Under the pieces are notes generated by a model. That model saw nothing but the letters and a program-made list of their open reading frames with translations, was not told the DNA's origin and ran no database searches. The position numbers and the translations under genes are program-made. 64,000 nucleotides of DNA, from positions 73,710,659 through 73,774,658 of the forward strand of contig CM049313.1 of assembly GCA_026874595.1 (NCBI GenBank), written 5' to 3'. Below are positions 36,851 through 49,362 of this stretch, piece after piece (the stretch's first letter is position 1; each line of letters starts with the position of its first letter). The stretch is from Sipunculus nudus. Its lineage: Eukaryota; Annelida; Sipuncula; Golfingiida; Sipunculidae.

Positions 36851-37436
36851 GTGCAGTGATGCATGCGAGTCACTCCTCGTCACTTAGCTAATTAACATCT
36901 TAAGATACCACGTTAATCCAGATCATAGCTTTTCTTCGTACATTAACAAGGGCGATGTTTACGATCACATATTATACATAATTAACTCCTGGCCTTTGAA
37001 AGGCCGCAGTTTAAACTTCAGTGACATTTCGCCGAGATGATATAAAGCACACGATCTAAACGTTGCTTACGACTGGGAATCCCCTTTACGGGTCAACGAA
37101 AAGCTGGAGGATTTGTGAACACTGGATGAGATACCCGGTCAAAAACCTCAATCGCGGCGAAACTTCAGAAAGTTGACAATGGCATGACGATGTCCGCTCC
37201 CTGAACAGTCCTATCATTAAGACGTGCATGGAAGTTTTAGTTATTTTAAAAGATATCCGGAAAATAAGGCGCAATAGTCGGGAAAAGAATTTTTTTGTAC
37301 AATAGTTTTGTTACAAATAACGTTATAACTGTTATATTTCCAGAAATTTTACCTCATGACCCAAACGCTACGTCTCTTTCTGTTTGCAAGTCGGATTTTT
37401 GTCAGTTATTGCGGCATGCGGCTTAGGCCAAAAAAA
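36851..37436. other. No gene seen
   Basis: Anonymous, part of the 1.5-kb interruption of the tandem array. Confidence 0.5.
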
Positions 37437-37745
37437 TTAAAGGTATGGTTCTCAGGCACCGCCCGCATCAATTTTAAACCCCCGCATCAAAAATTTTTAT
37501 TTTGATTTAAAAAAAAAAAAAACTTTCCAAATTTGAGCTGCTGTCGCTCGGACATTTCTTTCAAGAAGATAAAACCATACAATTTCCTTTGTTTTGTAGT
37601 GCTTTTACTTATTTAGCAAAATAAAACTGTTATTTTCATGATATTCCCTTATCATTTGACATTTTTATCGAAACATACCAAAAAATTTAAAATAAAAAAA
37701 GCGCCCGCCCGCATTGATTTCTGAAAGAAGTGCCTGAGAACCATG
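37437..37745. mobile_element. Foldback MITE-like element
   Basis: Inverted arms ATGGTTCTCAGGCAC (37445-37459) and GTGCCTGAGAACCAT (37730-37744), preceded on the left by TTAAAGGT. The right half (from TCATTTGACATTTTTAT through CGCCCGCCCGCA to the right arm) recurs in the same orientation at about 58890-59035. No coding capacity. Confidence 0.7.
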
Positions 37746-37837
37746 TCTTTTTTTTATTTTGGCCTTAAAACTTACAGAAAATAAATTTTCAGGTGTTCAT
37801 AAAGGTAATTTTACGGTGGCTGATTTAGGACACAGAA

Positions 37838-38062
37838 AAAAATATTTATCTCGAGATTTCGAGATAACATTTCGAGATCTCGACAGAATTTCGCAAAAAA
37901 AAAATCTAGCAAAAAAAAAATTTTAGAAAGCAAAAAAAAAATTTTAGGAAGCAAAAACAAAAATTTAGGAAGCAAAAAAAAATTTTAGGAAGAAACAGAA
38001 AAAATTTTAGGAAGCAAAAAAAAATTTTTTAGGAAGCAAAAAAAATTTAGAAAGCAAAAAAA
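37838..38062. repeat. TCGAGAT palindromic cluster and A-rich minisatellite
   Basis: 37848-37882 holds several overlapping TCTCGAGAT/TTCGAGAT motifs. 37895-38062 holds about seven units of 20-24 bp of the form TTTTAGGAAGCAAAAAAAAA. Confidence 0.9.
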
Positions 38063-38066
38063 TAGC

Positions 38067-38188
38067 TTATGTACGGAGATATGTTTTGATATCGGTATCG
38101 TTCCGATGTTATATTTGTCCTAATTATTTTACAATGAACAACATGTGTTGGAATAAGGAATATATAAAACATATTAGCTAAGAAAATG

Positions 38189-38248
<60 letters not shown>

Positions 38249-38359
38249 ATTATATATATACACACACACACAGGTTCTCCTTTATATATTTTAAGTTTTA
38301 TTATTTATGATATTATGCGTTGTCAAAATTTATTTCTTTATAGATAAATGCGTTTTTAT

Positions 38360-38414
<55 letters not shown>

Positions 38415-38430
38415 ATATCATATCATAACT
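38067..38430. repeat. Fifth, partial unit of the dimeric tandem repeat
   Basis: It has TCGGTATCGTTCCGATG, CAACATGTGTTGGAATAAGG, ACAGGTTCTCC and GTCCATATCATA in the same order as the 35.3-36.5 kb units, with expanded (AT)n at 38196-38250 and 38364-38410. Confidence 0.75.
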
Positions 38431-38469
38431 ATATTTATAATTGTCTGTTTGTATGCCTAATTGTCTGTC

Positions 38470-38760
<291 letters not shown>

Positions 38761-38921
38761 TAATAATATATAGATATCAATTATATATCTTCTATATCAA
38801 TTATTTATATATTTTCTCTGACACGTGATATATATAGATAATGTAACGGATACAATGTGAAAAGTTTTTTCAGCACTCAGGGTCGAGTCAACAATTTTAT
38901 ATATATATAAAGAATTTAGAT

Positions 38922-38975
<54 letters not shown>

Positions 38976-39786
38976 ATGTATATTATATTTTATATGATTA
39001 TGAACCAATTAAGATAACCTGTTTATCCATAAAATATCCAATACTCATCTGAAAAGTAATTTTGTGTATGAGTGGACCAAAGGCCCACAAAGGCCTATAG
39101 ATCTAACTCCCTGCGCTCGCTGTGTTCATAGCGTTTCTCGTTTCTCAGAACTGGTCAGGCACCCATTGCAAGACAGAGAATGATTAGGGATTAAGGTGTG
39201 TCAGGTACGATCAAACATCAGTGACAATATCACATGTACCTGAGTAGCAGGCCCGGGCCAGGATTCGGCCAGTGATTAGAGCCTTGTGATCAAACCTCCA
39301 TGTCACAATAAAGGAATTTGTCGTTGTAGAACCGCGAAGAACATGCCGGCGATTGATCAAGTTCGAAACTCATTTCTGTTACCAATAAATAAACAGCTTC
39401 TCCTACATATAGTCCATATAAGTAACCATTTTGTGTGTTTTAATATATGCTTTCCAATAAGTCGTATATACTAGGTTTAAACACTTTTGAGAAATCACAT
39501 CTCAATAATATAAAGAACGAGCCAATTTTACGGAATCGTGCCATGGATTACAACGATGGTATATTTAAATCATGTTCAGTGTTTATTTCGTCATTTACTT
39601 ATTTGGTGATTTTTTTTCCTTCGTTTGAAAATGTGGCATCATAAGTACTGCTTTTAAACATTGGATTCTTTCATGCCAACAGTTAAAGCCTGGGATTATA
39701 ATATATTATATTCTAACTCATTCATGGACTATTTTCATGTTAGGATTTACAATTGGCATGAAAGAGAATCAACCCTTCCTTATTTT
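38761..39786. other. No gene seen; (AT)n at 38930-38973
   Basis: Anonymous sequence; frames of 62-85 codons without support. Confidence 0.55.
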
Positions 39787-40205
39787 TTAAAGGTGCCGAT
39801 TCACCTACCTTTGAAAAGAATTTATGTGATTTTTGGTTTTCTCTGTGTATATATAAATGATCTAAGGGTAATTCTGGTTATTAAAAGTTTTTATAAGGCC
39901 TTCGTGAAGGATGTATGAATTGTTTATCAACAAAGCAATGTTGCGTATATGTCGAGGTAGTAAAGGTCACTTGTTGAAAATGCCATTTGTAATGCTCTGC
40001 ATGGCTTATCGGACTTGCTGCCAGAAGCCCTTGTTGAATATGTTTTGATTATTTTAGCGGGCCACCAGATATTATAAACACGTTGATATAAACAAAACAA
40101 GCAGCCTGTGTGTGGTGATATCCATGTTTTCTGGCTTATTTTTATAAATGCTCCAAGGGATCACCTTTAGTTTATAAAGGTCAGATAGGCGATTGGGCCC
40201 CTTAA
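39787..40205 (-). mobile_element. TTAA-flanked MITE, family 1, copy 2
   Basis: 419 bp, inverted relative to 9178-9604. TTAA at 39787-39790 and 40202-40205. In element orientation it begins TTAAGGGGCCCAATCGCC and, from the other end, TTAAAGGTGCCGATTCACC, giving better-matched TIRs than copy 1. Confidence 0.85.
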
Positions 40206-41149
40206 AAGGGGAGGGCTGTGTCGTTACCACATTTCCCAAACAGCACAGTGTTTCGATCGTGTGAATTAACAAGCTCTTTTACATATGATAATTGTTCTAC
40301 TTTGTTTGGGAACGACCATACGGAATATGAGCTACTTCTCTACAAATGATAAATTTATCATCGTCAGATCTATACTTGTATAGTTAATATCCCACATGCA
40401 CTTGTTGAACACATGCGCTTGAATTGCTATTAGTGCAGATATATCGGCAAGATTTGTTATTTTCTGGGTCATTTCCTAATAACTAATACTTATCTGACAA
40501 ATTTTAGAATATGAAGTAAATTATAAAGAGATAGGCCATATAATGCGAAAAATACAAGGAAAATGTCAGATAAGTAAATAATATATAATGATTTTAATAT
40601 TCTTACTATTTACATCATATCTTCACCTAAATATGAAATACAAATAATTGTTGATGCCGTATACATTGTATTATGTGATCTATCTGTCTCGCCAGCTGGT
40701 TACCGCCCTATAGCTGAAAGCATTATATGGTTGGAACTTTTAAGTAGGTGAGATTTCTGTCCAATCCATGGCTTGGATTCACCAATTTTTTTAACAGGGG
40801 CGTTTTCTCGTCACTTTTAATGGGTCGGGAGGGTGTGTGTACTCATCCCTCACTTTATATTTACTTTTATACTTCTTATCAATTAGTTTTTAATTAAGTG
40901 AAAGTTTGAAAGATAACATAGAAATTTTTAGCAGTAAAGTAATTTCTGGAGATTTAATGACTTATTCATGTATAATGAGCTAAACGTCCCCCAAAGGCTA
41001 ACCTAAGACTATCTATCTAAAACTAATTCAACACACAGTATGGGAATGAAATAATGATCTAATTCTCTCCTCCAAGTAATGCACTGGCTCATGTAAATAC
41101 ACATAACACATACATATATTTTTATGTATATTTTTATGTATATACACGC

Positions 41150-41150
<1 letters not shown>
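40206..41150. other. No gene seen
   Basis: Anonymous AT-rich sequence. Confidence 0.5.

Positions 41151-41213
<63 letters not shown>
41151..41213. repeat. (AT)n microsatellite
   Basis: Nearly perfect (AT)n ending in TA directly before the CAGTGGGACC motif. Confidence 0.95.
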
Positions 41214-41215
<2 letters not shown>

Positions 41216-41290
41216 TGGGACCCCACAATAACGAACATCTTGGGGACTGACAAAAGTTCCACTGTAACTTAATTGTATCGTTCACACAGC
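41212..41290 (+). mobile_element. Possible pogo/Tigger-like transposon end
   Basis: TA followed by CAGTGGGACCCCACAATAAC, then TCCACTGTAAC and CGTTCACACAGCG. The pattern CAGTnnnACCnC at a TA site is typical of pogo-type DNA transposon ends. No matching right end was found within a few kb, so this would be a fragment. Confidence 0.35.
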
Positions 41291-42125
41291 GTGAATTCAA
41301 TACATCGCGGTGATAGTGCTCTACCGTAATGGAGCGTTTATAAATAATTAAAGTACGGTTAGTTTGTCTTCATCTGTTTCGTGGGAGCAACATTCAAGCC
41401 GGCTCACTCTTCAGGTACAAACTCGAGTGAACAGATATCTGGGTGAAGTTTATCATAATAGGTAGGATTAATCTGGGGGTTACTAGGTTCGGTGAGGCAT
41501 GTATTTAAAAGTTTTTGTTATGTTTGTGAATGGGGGTTAGTGGGTGCCTGGCTTATTGTACTGTATTAGGACTATTATGAAGCGTTCGAGGATCTGTTTT
41601 ATATACTAGCTGATAGACCCGGTATACCGGGCTTATTACTGGGGTTGGGGAGCTTTATTAACAAGAGACGTGAAATGTTGGCTCATTTTTTTATTCTAAA
41701 AGTTAACAGAAAATATAGGTTTTCAGTGGGAAACTGTCTCCATAAGATATGTATAAAGGTTTCAGCACGCCTGCAGAATAACTCACGCACCTCTCTGAGG
41801 CACAACACTTCTGTTAACAGAAAACGTTTCTATGTACAGCTGCTTGTATCTTAATTTTGCTACTTATTTTAAATTACATGAATCCTTAACATCATACCGT
41901 CCGTCTGTATAAACTCAAAACCCGGATGGAGACAGTGCGTGAGTGATCCTGCAGTCGCTCCAATATTTTTAACATTTATTTTGTGGGGCTGTCCTCGTGG
42001 CAAGAAATTTATACCCCGGTATGTTTACCTTGATGACCTGGTCAGTGATGGTGCTGACATTGCGAATTCAGGTTTTCGATGATATTTGACTGGATTCTAT
42101 AGGTGGACGTATAAAGATATAGGTT
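41291..42125. other. No gene seen
   Basis: Anonymous. A short palindromic stretch GACCCGGTATACCGGGC lies near 41617-41633. Confidence 0.5.
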
Positions 42126-42144
42126 CACTCTAAAAACTGAGGAC

Positions 42145-42790
42145 ATGTTTCATGTTTCTATTTAAAACACTATTTTGTCCCATTTTTCGAAACATGTTTC
42201 CAGCATGTTTCATGACTCTTGCACTGATGTTTCATAGGCCAAAACATGTTTTTAATCCTCTTGAAACATGCTTTTATATAAAACATGTTTCGCAAACGGA
42301 GAAAATTTCATGGACAGTAAGGTAAAACATGTCTCTTTGTTACATGTTTTTATATGAAATATGTCGCATATAAGACATGTCTTAAGACATGTTTCATTTT
42401 TCATAAAACATGTAACTATCTAAAACGTTTGTTTAGCCTAAAACGTGTATTTGTCCCATTTTTCGAAACATGTTTTCTCCTTAGAAACATGTTTTAAACT
42501 AAGAGTAAAACATGTCTCAGTGTTACATGTTTTTATAAAAAATATGTCGCATATAAGACATGTCTTAAGTCATGTTTCATTTTTCATAAAACATGTAACT
42601 ATTTAAAACGTTTGTTTAGCCTAAAACGTGTATTTGTCCCATTTTTCGAAACATGTTTTCTCCTAAGAAACATGTTTTAAACTAAGCGTAAAACATGTCT
42701 CAGTGTTACATGTCTTTATATGAAATATGTAACATATAAGACATGTTTTAAGACATGTTTCATTTTTCCAAGGAAAAATATATAACATTT
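42145..42790. repeat. Subterminal AAACATGTTT repeat, ~183-bp units
   Basis: Units starting CATAAAACATGTAACTAT occur at about 42402 and 42585, with a partial unit before and a decayed one after. Each contains CATTTTTCGAAACATGTTTT, AAACATGTTTTAAACTAAG, a TTACATGT block and ATAAGACATGTCTTAAG. Many positions are self-complementary. Confidence 0.85.
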
Positions 42791-45700
42791 GCCCATCAAA
42801 GGCACATTTGCATTTGCATCATGTCTCAAAAATGTCTACAAAATAAAACATTTTGAAAAATATTTAAGGTCACAGAAAATGTTATTTGTTGTTTGTCTTT
42901 TTGGTTTGATGCAACCATTGTGAAAACCTGACGATTCGCTTATGATGAAAGAACTCACAAATTTACTGGATTGGATTGCATAATACAGACCTATATCAGA
43001 AAAGGTCAGGTTAATGATATTTGAAATACACAGTTTTGTGTAAGTCTTCTTTTATAATAGATGTAGTCATGCACATCAAGAGCAACCTAACTACTATTTA
43101 CATGACAGACCATGATTAAGTAAGATCAGATTTATTTAGTATATATTATATCTGTTGTCTGCATGTAATATTTATCATATCAATACTGATTGTACCAGAA
43201 CTGGTACAATTTTGTCTTCCCCATAGCTGTATACACAAATATTATGAACTATGAATTACAACAATAATTAATCTAGCAAACCAAATCTGAACTGCTGCAC
43301 AATGATTAACAAGGGACTTGTGGGTCATGGCGCTCAGCTGGAATTGGAAACGAAAATATCTGTATAAAATCCTAGTAAACGGAAATGAGGCAATATTTTA
43401 TGTTTTATTAATATTTTAAAATGTTCAGCATATAAATATACACTATATGCTCTACTGAGTTGTATTACTTACACATTTGGTGTGTTTGGTGTGGACTGTA
43501 CAATTTTATGAACAACATGAAAGATGCAGGAGCCTCCCATGATCACACATTTGTATAAGTATCAATATTTCAACTAGCTGACCGTAATATGCATGTAATA
43601 ATACCCACTGGGACTGTATGAAACCCTTTGAAATATGTAATAAGGAAGAAAGTGGAGGTGAGCTAAAGGATAATAATACACATTTAATTTAATAATTGCA
43701 ATAAGGTAAAAAGTTTGGTGATGAAACGATCCATTTGATTAAGAAAAAACTTAATAAATAAATATTTCTAAAAACTGGTTAACATATTGCCAGTTTAGCT
43801 AAAAATGAAATAATTTGAACGTTTACTCAATATACCTGATTGCGAGCACCAGTGTTATGCACACTAATGCCTAGCTAGATAAAGGGATTTGAATGAAATT
43901 CTATAATGTATACACCCATTTGCAAGTTTTATTTCAATATTTTATTTCAGAAATTTCATTTTATTTAGGAATTCAACTTAGTTGACAATTCAAGAGAAAA
44001 CAGATACAAAAAAATTAAATAATGGCTCAAAGTAGTTGCTCTCATAGCTTTAATTTATTATAAATAAAGTTAAACCTATTACAATTTACAACTGAAAATT
44101 TAAAATACAGCTTGTAGAAAACAGGCATTTAATTCTAAACACATAAAATCCAAGGAGTCTTAGTCAGGGAGCTAAAAACTGTAAAGTTGAACAATTATTT
44201 TATAAAAACCTCTTTAAAAGCTGCACTTGAATTTTCTAATAGCTACAAGGACATTTTAGTGTATCATTTCAAATATTTCTTAACATTAACATTTCTTTCT
44301 TCTTTCAAAAGAAATTTTGAAGCATGCATTTTGTTTACGAGTATTCAATTTTTATATGGACTATAAATTCCTTTTTTATATATTTTTTTATATTGGACAG
44401 TTTTCTAGAATCTGACTAAACACATCCTGAAGCAGAAAACAACTTAGGATTACCTGCATAATATCTTTTTTTATAAAATGCAAATTATATGTACCGATAC
44501 ATTAAATTTTTGCATGCACTGTGTATAACAACTGCAAATATCACAATTATATTAAGTTGACTGTATAATATTTTATATGTTTTAGAAGGTAGCAACACTG
44601 ATCTCAGATCTTGAAAGAGCATTTACATAATTAAGACATGCCGATACATTCACTTTCAGTGTTTCTAGCTTCAGTCTGACTGCAGCAAATATTTACAGCC
44701 AAAAAGTGTAAAGTAAAATGCAGAAAAGACTGGCATCAACAAAGTCTCCCATGACTGAAGATTTCTCAGCAATGCAGCATAGTTGAGAGGCACATCAGCT
44801 GCTACTCAGATTAGTGTATCACAAGAATCAGAACAATACTGAGAGCACCTTAATTAAACACCTAATATTTTCATAATACCAAATCCTTGGTTTGTATTAC
44901 TTACATAAAAATTTTAATTTGGAATCCTAAAACAAGGCCCCTGTCTGTAAATACTTAAAGCTTCATAAATTTACAATAATGCAATTGACCATTACAATTA
45001 AATACTACAAATTACCATATTGCCATATACAGCCTGTACCATCACATATGGAACATTAACATAATCACAAGATCAGTGCAAATGAAGCCTCATACAAATA
45101 ATGAAATACATGATAAATCATAAATCATGAATGGTACAAGATTAACTAACTGCTGTATGTTCACAGTGATTCATCATACACTGTGACACTTAACTTTTCT
45201 AAAAGTTGGTAAAATTCAATTACCATAAAAAAGAGTGAAACATTTTACATATGTGAATACTGAAATTCTTAAAAAATTTCTTAGAAAATATGAAAAATAC
45301 TAAGGCTGTAACAAAAGAATCAAATACTAAATTATTTTAATGCAGCCACAAACTGTGGAAGAAGCTTGTAAGAAGTTGACTTGTCCTTGCAAGACACTTT
45401 ATTTTCAAGACACTCTTCCTGAAGTGGGTTGAAAGGTTGCATGTATTGTGCTGGGTAAGCCTAGAAGCAAGTATGAGGTTTTCCATACTGAACCATTCTT
45501 CAATAAATATATGTTCATGGAGTCACTCAAAATAGCACTTAGACCTCACTTCTCCATTGTCTTTGATATAACAGGTGTTGGTTCTGTACCCTCTTGTGTA
45601 CAAAATAAATCTCCTTTGACAGCTTTCTGAATAAAGTGTAGCAATTGATTAAAGCTAAATGGTATTATTTGCATGTTGAGTTTGGAGAAAAAGAGAAAAT

Positions 45701-46215
45701 ACTATTAACTGTCAGCAGCACAGCTGACAATTCTTCCATGCCGCTGCAAGGAATACAATGACATCAACTAGATATTGACACAAGTCTAACAAGAATTAAT
45801 AACAGCTATTTATATGGAGGGTTCTTTATAAAATGAAAATGTCTACTTCTCACATTTTATTCAAATACTGTTTACACGAGGTAACATAATGATAATATTT
45901 AAGAATGAGACCTCTAATAGTTATACCTTTCTACTGTAATAATATGTATCTGTTGCAAGCATCTATTATTTATTTATTCAGTGGCATTGACAAGAACAGA
46001 ATAAAAACATCACATGTACTATATATTTAATTGAGGATTAAAAATATATATATTTTAAATATATTATATGCAAATATGCTAACAACAAAACAACAACTAA
46101 TACCAAATATTGTACAGGAGGGAAAAATTTGCATATTTGTGTAAAAATCCAAAATTTGGATAAAGTGAAGCAAGAATTGCTTAATTGAATATTCATAATA
46201 TGCCCTAATTCACTC
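42791..46215. other. Interior of the putative element, no gene recognised
   Basis: About 3.4 kb of AT-rich sequence with no microsatellite and no long frame. The inverted partner of the 7.53-kb short repeat lies at 43306-43340. On the minus strand, ATGCAG|GTAATC near 44450 resembles a splice donor, but no coding exon could be assembled. Confidence 0.45.
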
Positions 46216-46239
46216 CAACTTGGGTAATCTGGAAACCAC

Positions 46240-46915
46240 TAAACCACCAATACCACCCATATACCCACATCCATCCTTGGTACCCTGGAAACCATACCAC
46301 CATCAATTTTTACCCATCCAGCCTTGGTATCCAGACCAGTCCCAGCACCAACACCCATGTTCACACATCCAGCCTTGGTACCCTGGACCCCATTCCACTA
46401 ACACCAATGTACTCATCCAGCCTTGTTACCCTAGATCCTAGTCCACTAACACCCATGTACACACATCCAGCCTGGGTACCCTTGACCACATTCCACAAAC
46501 ACCTATGAACACAAACACAGCCTTTGTACCCTGAAACCCAGTCCACCACCAGTCATGTATTCACACATCCAGACTTGGTATCTTGAATCCCATTCCACAA
46601 GCAACACCCATATACATGCATCCAGCACTGGTACCCTGGACCCTATCCCCCTCCACTACCAATGTTCACACATCCAGCCTTGGTACCCTGGACCCCATTC
46701 CATCCACCTCCATGTAACACATCCAGCCTTGGTACCCTGGACCCCATTCAACCATCATCCATGTACACACATCCAGCCTTGGTACCCTGGACCCGAATCC
46801 ACAAGCACCACAAATGTGCACACATCCAGCATTGGTAACCTGGACTCCATTCACACATCCGGCCTTGGTACCTTGGAACCCATTTCATCACCAATGTACA
46901 CACATTCATCCTTGA
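46240..46915. repeat. ~50-bp minisatellite, about 13 units
   Basis: Units share CACATCCAGCCTTGGTACCC followed by TGGA-CCCATTCCAC. Spacing is mostly 48-53 bp. Units diverge by 10-30 %. Frames of 62-135 codons cross the array on both strands because stop codons are rare in the unit; coding is not supported. Confidence 0.9.
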
Positions 46916-48104
46916 TCAGATGCATAAATTACCATTTTGTTAACTATGTACCCATGAGGTAGTGTTTGAACATGCTGCCTACAAATATGATACTGCACAT
47001 TGTTACAGGTTTTTAATTTGCTAATTTTATCATTCTAATCACAAATTACTTATGTCTTCCTTATTCATCTTCAAATGCTTTCTTTCAGTAAAATTGCCTT
47101 GAAAAATCTTACAAAATTATCTTTGCATAGCGTACTTCTTGAAACAGCAAAATTTTTATCACACGTCACATGTGATCAAGTGCTGTTAAAATAAATATCT
47201 TACCTACTGAGCAGTCTATACATGTAAACTAGGGTCCACAATGCTCGTTCCAGCATCTGTTCCTAAAGGTCTCTCAAAGATGTCTCACGGTTTTGCTGGA
47301 CTACATTGAATATTGTACAGTAGTTTCTAATAAAAAGCTGCTAATGATCACTTGCTTTACTTAAAAAAAAATATAAAAACAACATGTCAATTTTAAAGAA
47401 ACTTTTTAAAATATAAAAACACTCCAAATTCCAAAGACTGCTACAGTTATTAACATTCCTGCTTACCTGATTGCCCCCTCTTAAATGTACTTACTTGAAG
47501 GGGCATCAATATAGGGGGAGGGGGTCCTTCCCCCACCCTTGGAGATTATTTGATGCTACTGCTTAATTGTGTGCTGTACTCACATGGAATAAGTGCACTG
47601 GAAAGTCTTATATTCAGGGGCATATGTGTGTGTGTGTGTGTGGATGGGGGGTATCCCACTCGCTTTTGAAAACTAAAGACTTCTTTAGATCCCCCCCTCC
47701 CCTTTCCAAAATCCTGCACATAACCCTGTATAGGATTTGTCTACTTACTGTATTTGAAGGGTGGTTTGTACTTTCGCATGCATATTTATTCTGTTGAAGT
47801 AAAAATGTCGTTGTAATGTAAAAAAAGCATGAATAAGTGTTCTCAATGAGCGATATTATACATATACATATTGTTCACAAACTTAACGTTTGACTCGATC
47901 ACCTTTTAATTTCTGGCAAATTATATTTTGGGTTGCTACACTGCCTACAGGAAACCTTCTCTGCGCCCAAGACTGAACATCATCCAAGGTGGACTTGGTA
48001 ATTGCTCAAAATCACTTTCCGTTTTCTCGGGGGATTATATCCGGTCACGTGACCAGTGGCAAAAAATAACGGCAGTTAAAACAAGTAAAATGTAATTTCT
48101 CGCG
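46916..48104. other. Element interior, right part
   Basis: (GT)n at 47622-47642 and a C-run unit with CCAAAATCCTG at 47690-47720. On the minus strand there are several donor-like sites (AG|GTAAGA near 47202, CAG|GTAAGC near 47465). At 48040-48100 lie GTCACGTGAC and CGCGCGAG, a CpG-containing patch that could be a promoter for leftward transcription. No coding exon was identified. Confidence 0.35.
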
Positions 48105-48285
48105 CGAGACATGTCTAAAAACATGTATTACACATGTTTCACACATGTAACGACCTAACATGATGTTTCAATGGACCCAATTTTGAAAATAACGGTGAAA
48201 CATGTTTTGAAACATGTTTAAATTTGAAACATGTTTGCATACAAAACATGCTAAACATCATGTAAAACATCTGTGAAACGTCATT
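48105..48285. repeat. Right subterminal AAACATGTTT cluster
   Basis: About ten AACATGTTT/ACATGTTTC variants within 180 bp, mirroring 42145-42790. Confidence 0.8.
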
Positions 48286-48384
48286 TTTTAGAGTGTTAAT
48301 GTGAGGAACACATGAAAGATTAATTATATGTACGTTGCAAGGAAACTTTTCCTGAAGAAGGAAACAGAAATATGCATACATCGT

Positions 48385-48600
48385 AAGCAGCAGAAGCGGA
48401 CCCAGCGGGACTCCATGCAGTGGGTCAGTATCCCATTTTCAGCCACCGCAACCTTTTTTTCATCGTATCAGACAAATTTTGAGGCCTGAAACCCCCGCCA
48501 CCACCCTAGCCCTGGTTCTGAAATTGGGACCTTGAGTTAGGTTTTGTCATTAATCCTCCTGGGTTGAACTCTCCATTTCATAAAGTGAGAAACATGTGTT
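48385..48600 (+). repeat. Dispersed repeat with C run, copy 2
   Basis: Partner of 19985-20200; C runs are shorter here. It begins about 90 bp outside the right end of the 6.2-kb element. Confidence 0.6.
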
Positions 48601-49252
48601 TTTCTCTTTTACTGACCACGCAGGTGGATCAAATCTCTCATTGAAAGCAAACGTTATTCATATGAACAATAGTCCTTAGTGTTAGAGGTTAAGTGATCAC
48701 GATGCACGCATTCCGGGGATTGCCGAAGGCAGTTCGGCTGTGCTCGGTAAAAAACGGAAAAATCACTCAAAATTATATGTAAATTAAAAATTATTTATTT
48801 TCATATCGCCTATGTCACTGCGGGGATAATAACCTTTAAAATGATTTATGGCACAATATTGTACACAACGCGGTTTTAGAGAACATTGGGAACAAACGTG
48901 AACCGAATTCCTTTTATAAGTATTAGATACCTACAGCTGATGTATATCAGTGTATCTAAGAACTATTACTGGTCAAGGACCTTCATGCATACATAGGCGA
49001 TACATGCACCATGCACCTGTGTAGGAGTGGTCAAGGAACACGGACACAGCAGTGTTGTTTGTACAGTAGAACAGCAGTCCGGGCCTTCCTTCAGTCAGGA
49101 AAGGCTCTAATGAGAGTCAGAACAGTTAATATTTTTTTTTGGTCACTGAATCAGTGTCAATAATATACCAGTCGTGCTACTAAGGCATAACTCCTATATT
49201 TATGTACCAATACAGGTATAACTCTTCTGACACAGTTGTACGTTCTTGCTAT
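48601..49252. other. No gene seen
   Basis: Anonymous sequence. Confidence 0.5.
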
Positions 49253-49294
49253 TACTAATTATTATCATTATAATAATAATTATTATTATTGTTA

Positions 49295-49334
<40 letters not shown>

Positions 49335-49362
49335 TAATCAAATAATAATAATAATAATAACT
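49253..49362. repeat. (ATT)n/(AAT)n microsatellite
   Basis: (TTA)n followed after a short gap by (AAT)n; the two parts are partly complementary. Confidence 0.95.

Larger units (their letters stand above)
42126..48295. mobile_element. Putative 6.2-kb non-autonomous transposon
   Basis: The two ends are inverted: CACTCTAAAAACTGA at 42126-42140, and in reverse complement CACTCTAAAAAATGAC from 48295 inward. Inside both ends lies dense subterminal sequence built from AAACATGTTT and its variants: 42145-42790 on the left, 48105-48285 on the right. That motif is rare elsewhere in the window. Similar tips plus similar subterminal repeats on both sides strongly suggest one element. The interior has no recognisable transposase; it is AT-rich, poor in microsatellites compared with its surroundings, and contains a 50-bp minisatellite. 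A clear target-site duplication was not identified, so the superfamily is unknown. Confidence 0.6.

Noticed and set aside
36471-36887. 138-codon frame ending near a consensus splice donor
   Set aside because: Its first part is tandem-repeat sequence and the stop lies beyond the donor; no domain or conservation evidence.
46555-46962. 135-codon frame in the 46-kb minisatellite
   Set aside because: The opposite strand is also open through the array and the spacing is not a strict multiple of three; no sign of coding.
47940-48030. Possible first coding exon on the minus strand near 48.0 kb
   Set aside because: The open part is only about 27 codons between stops and has no clear start or donor.
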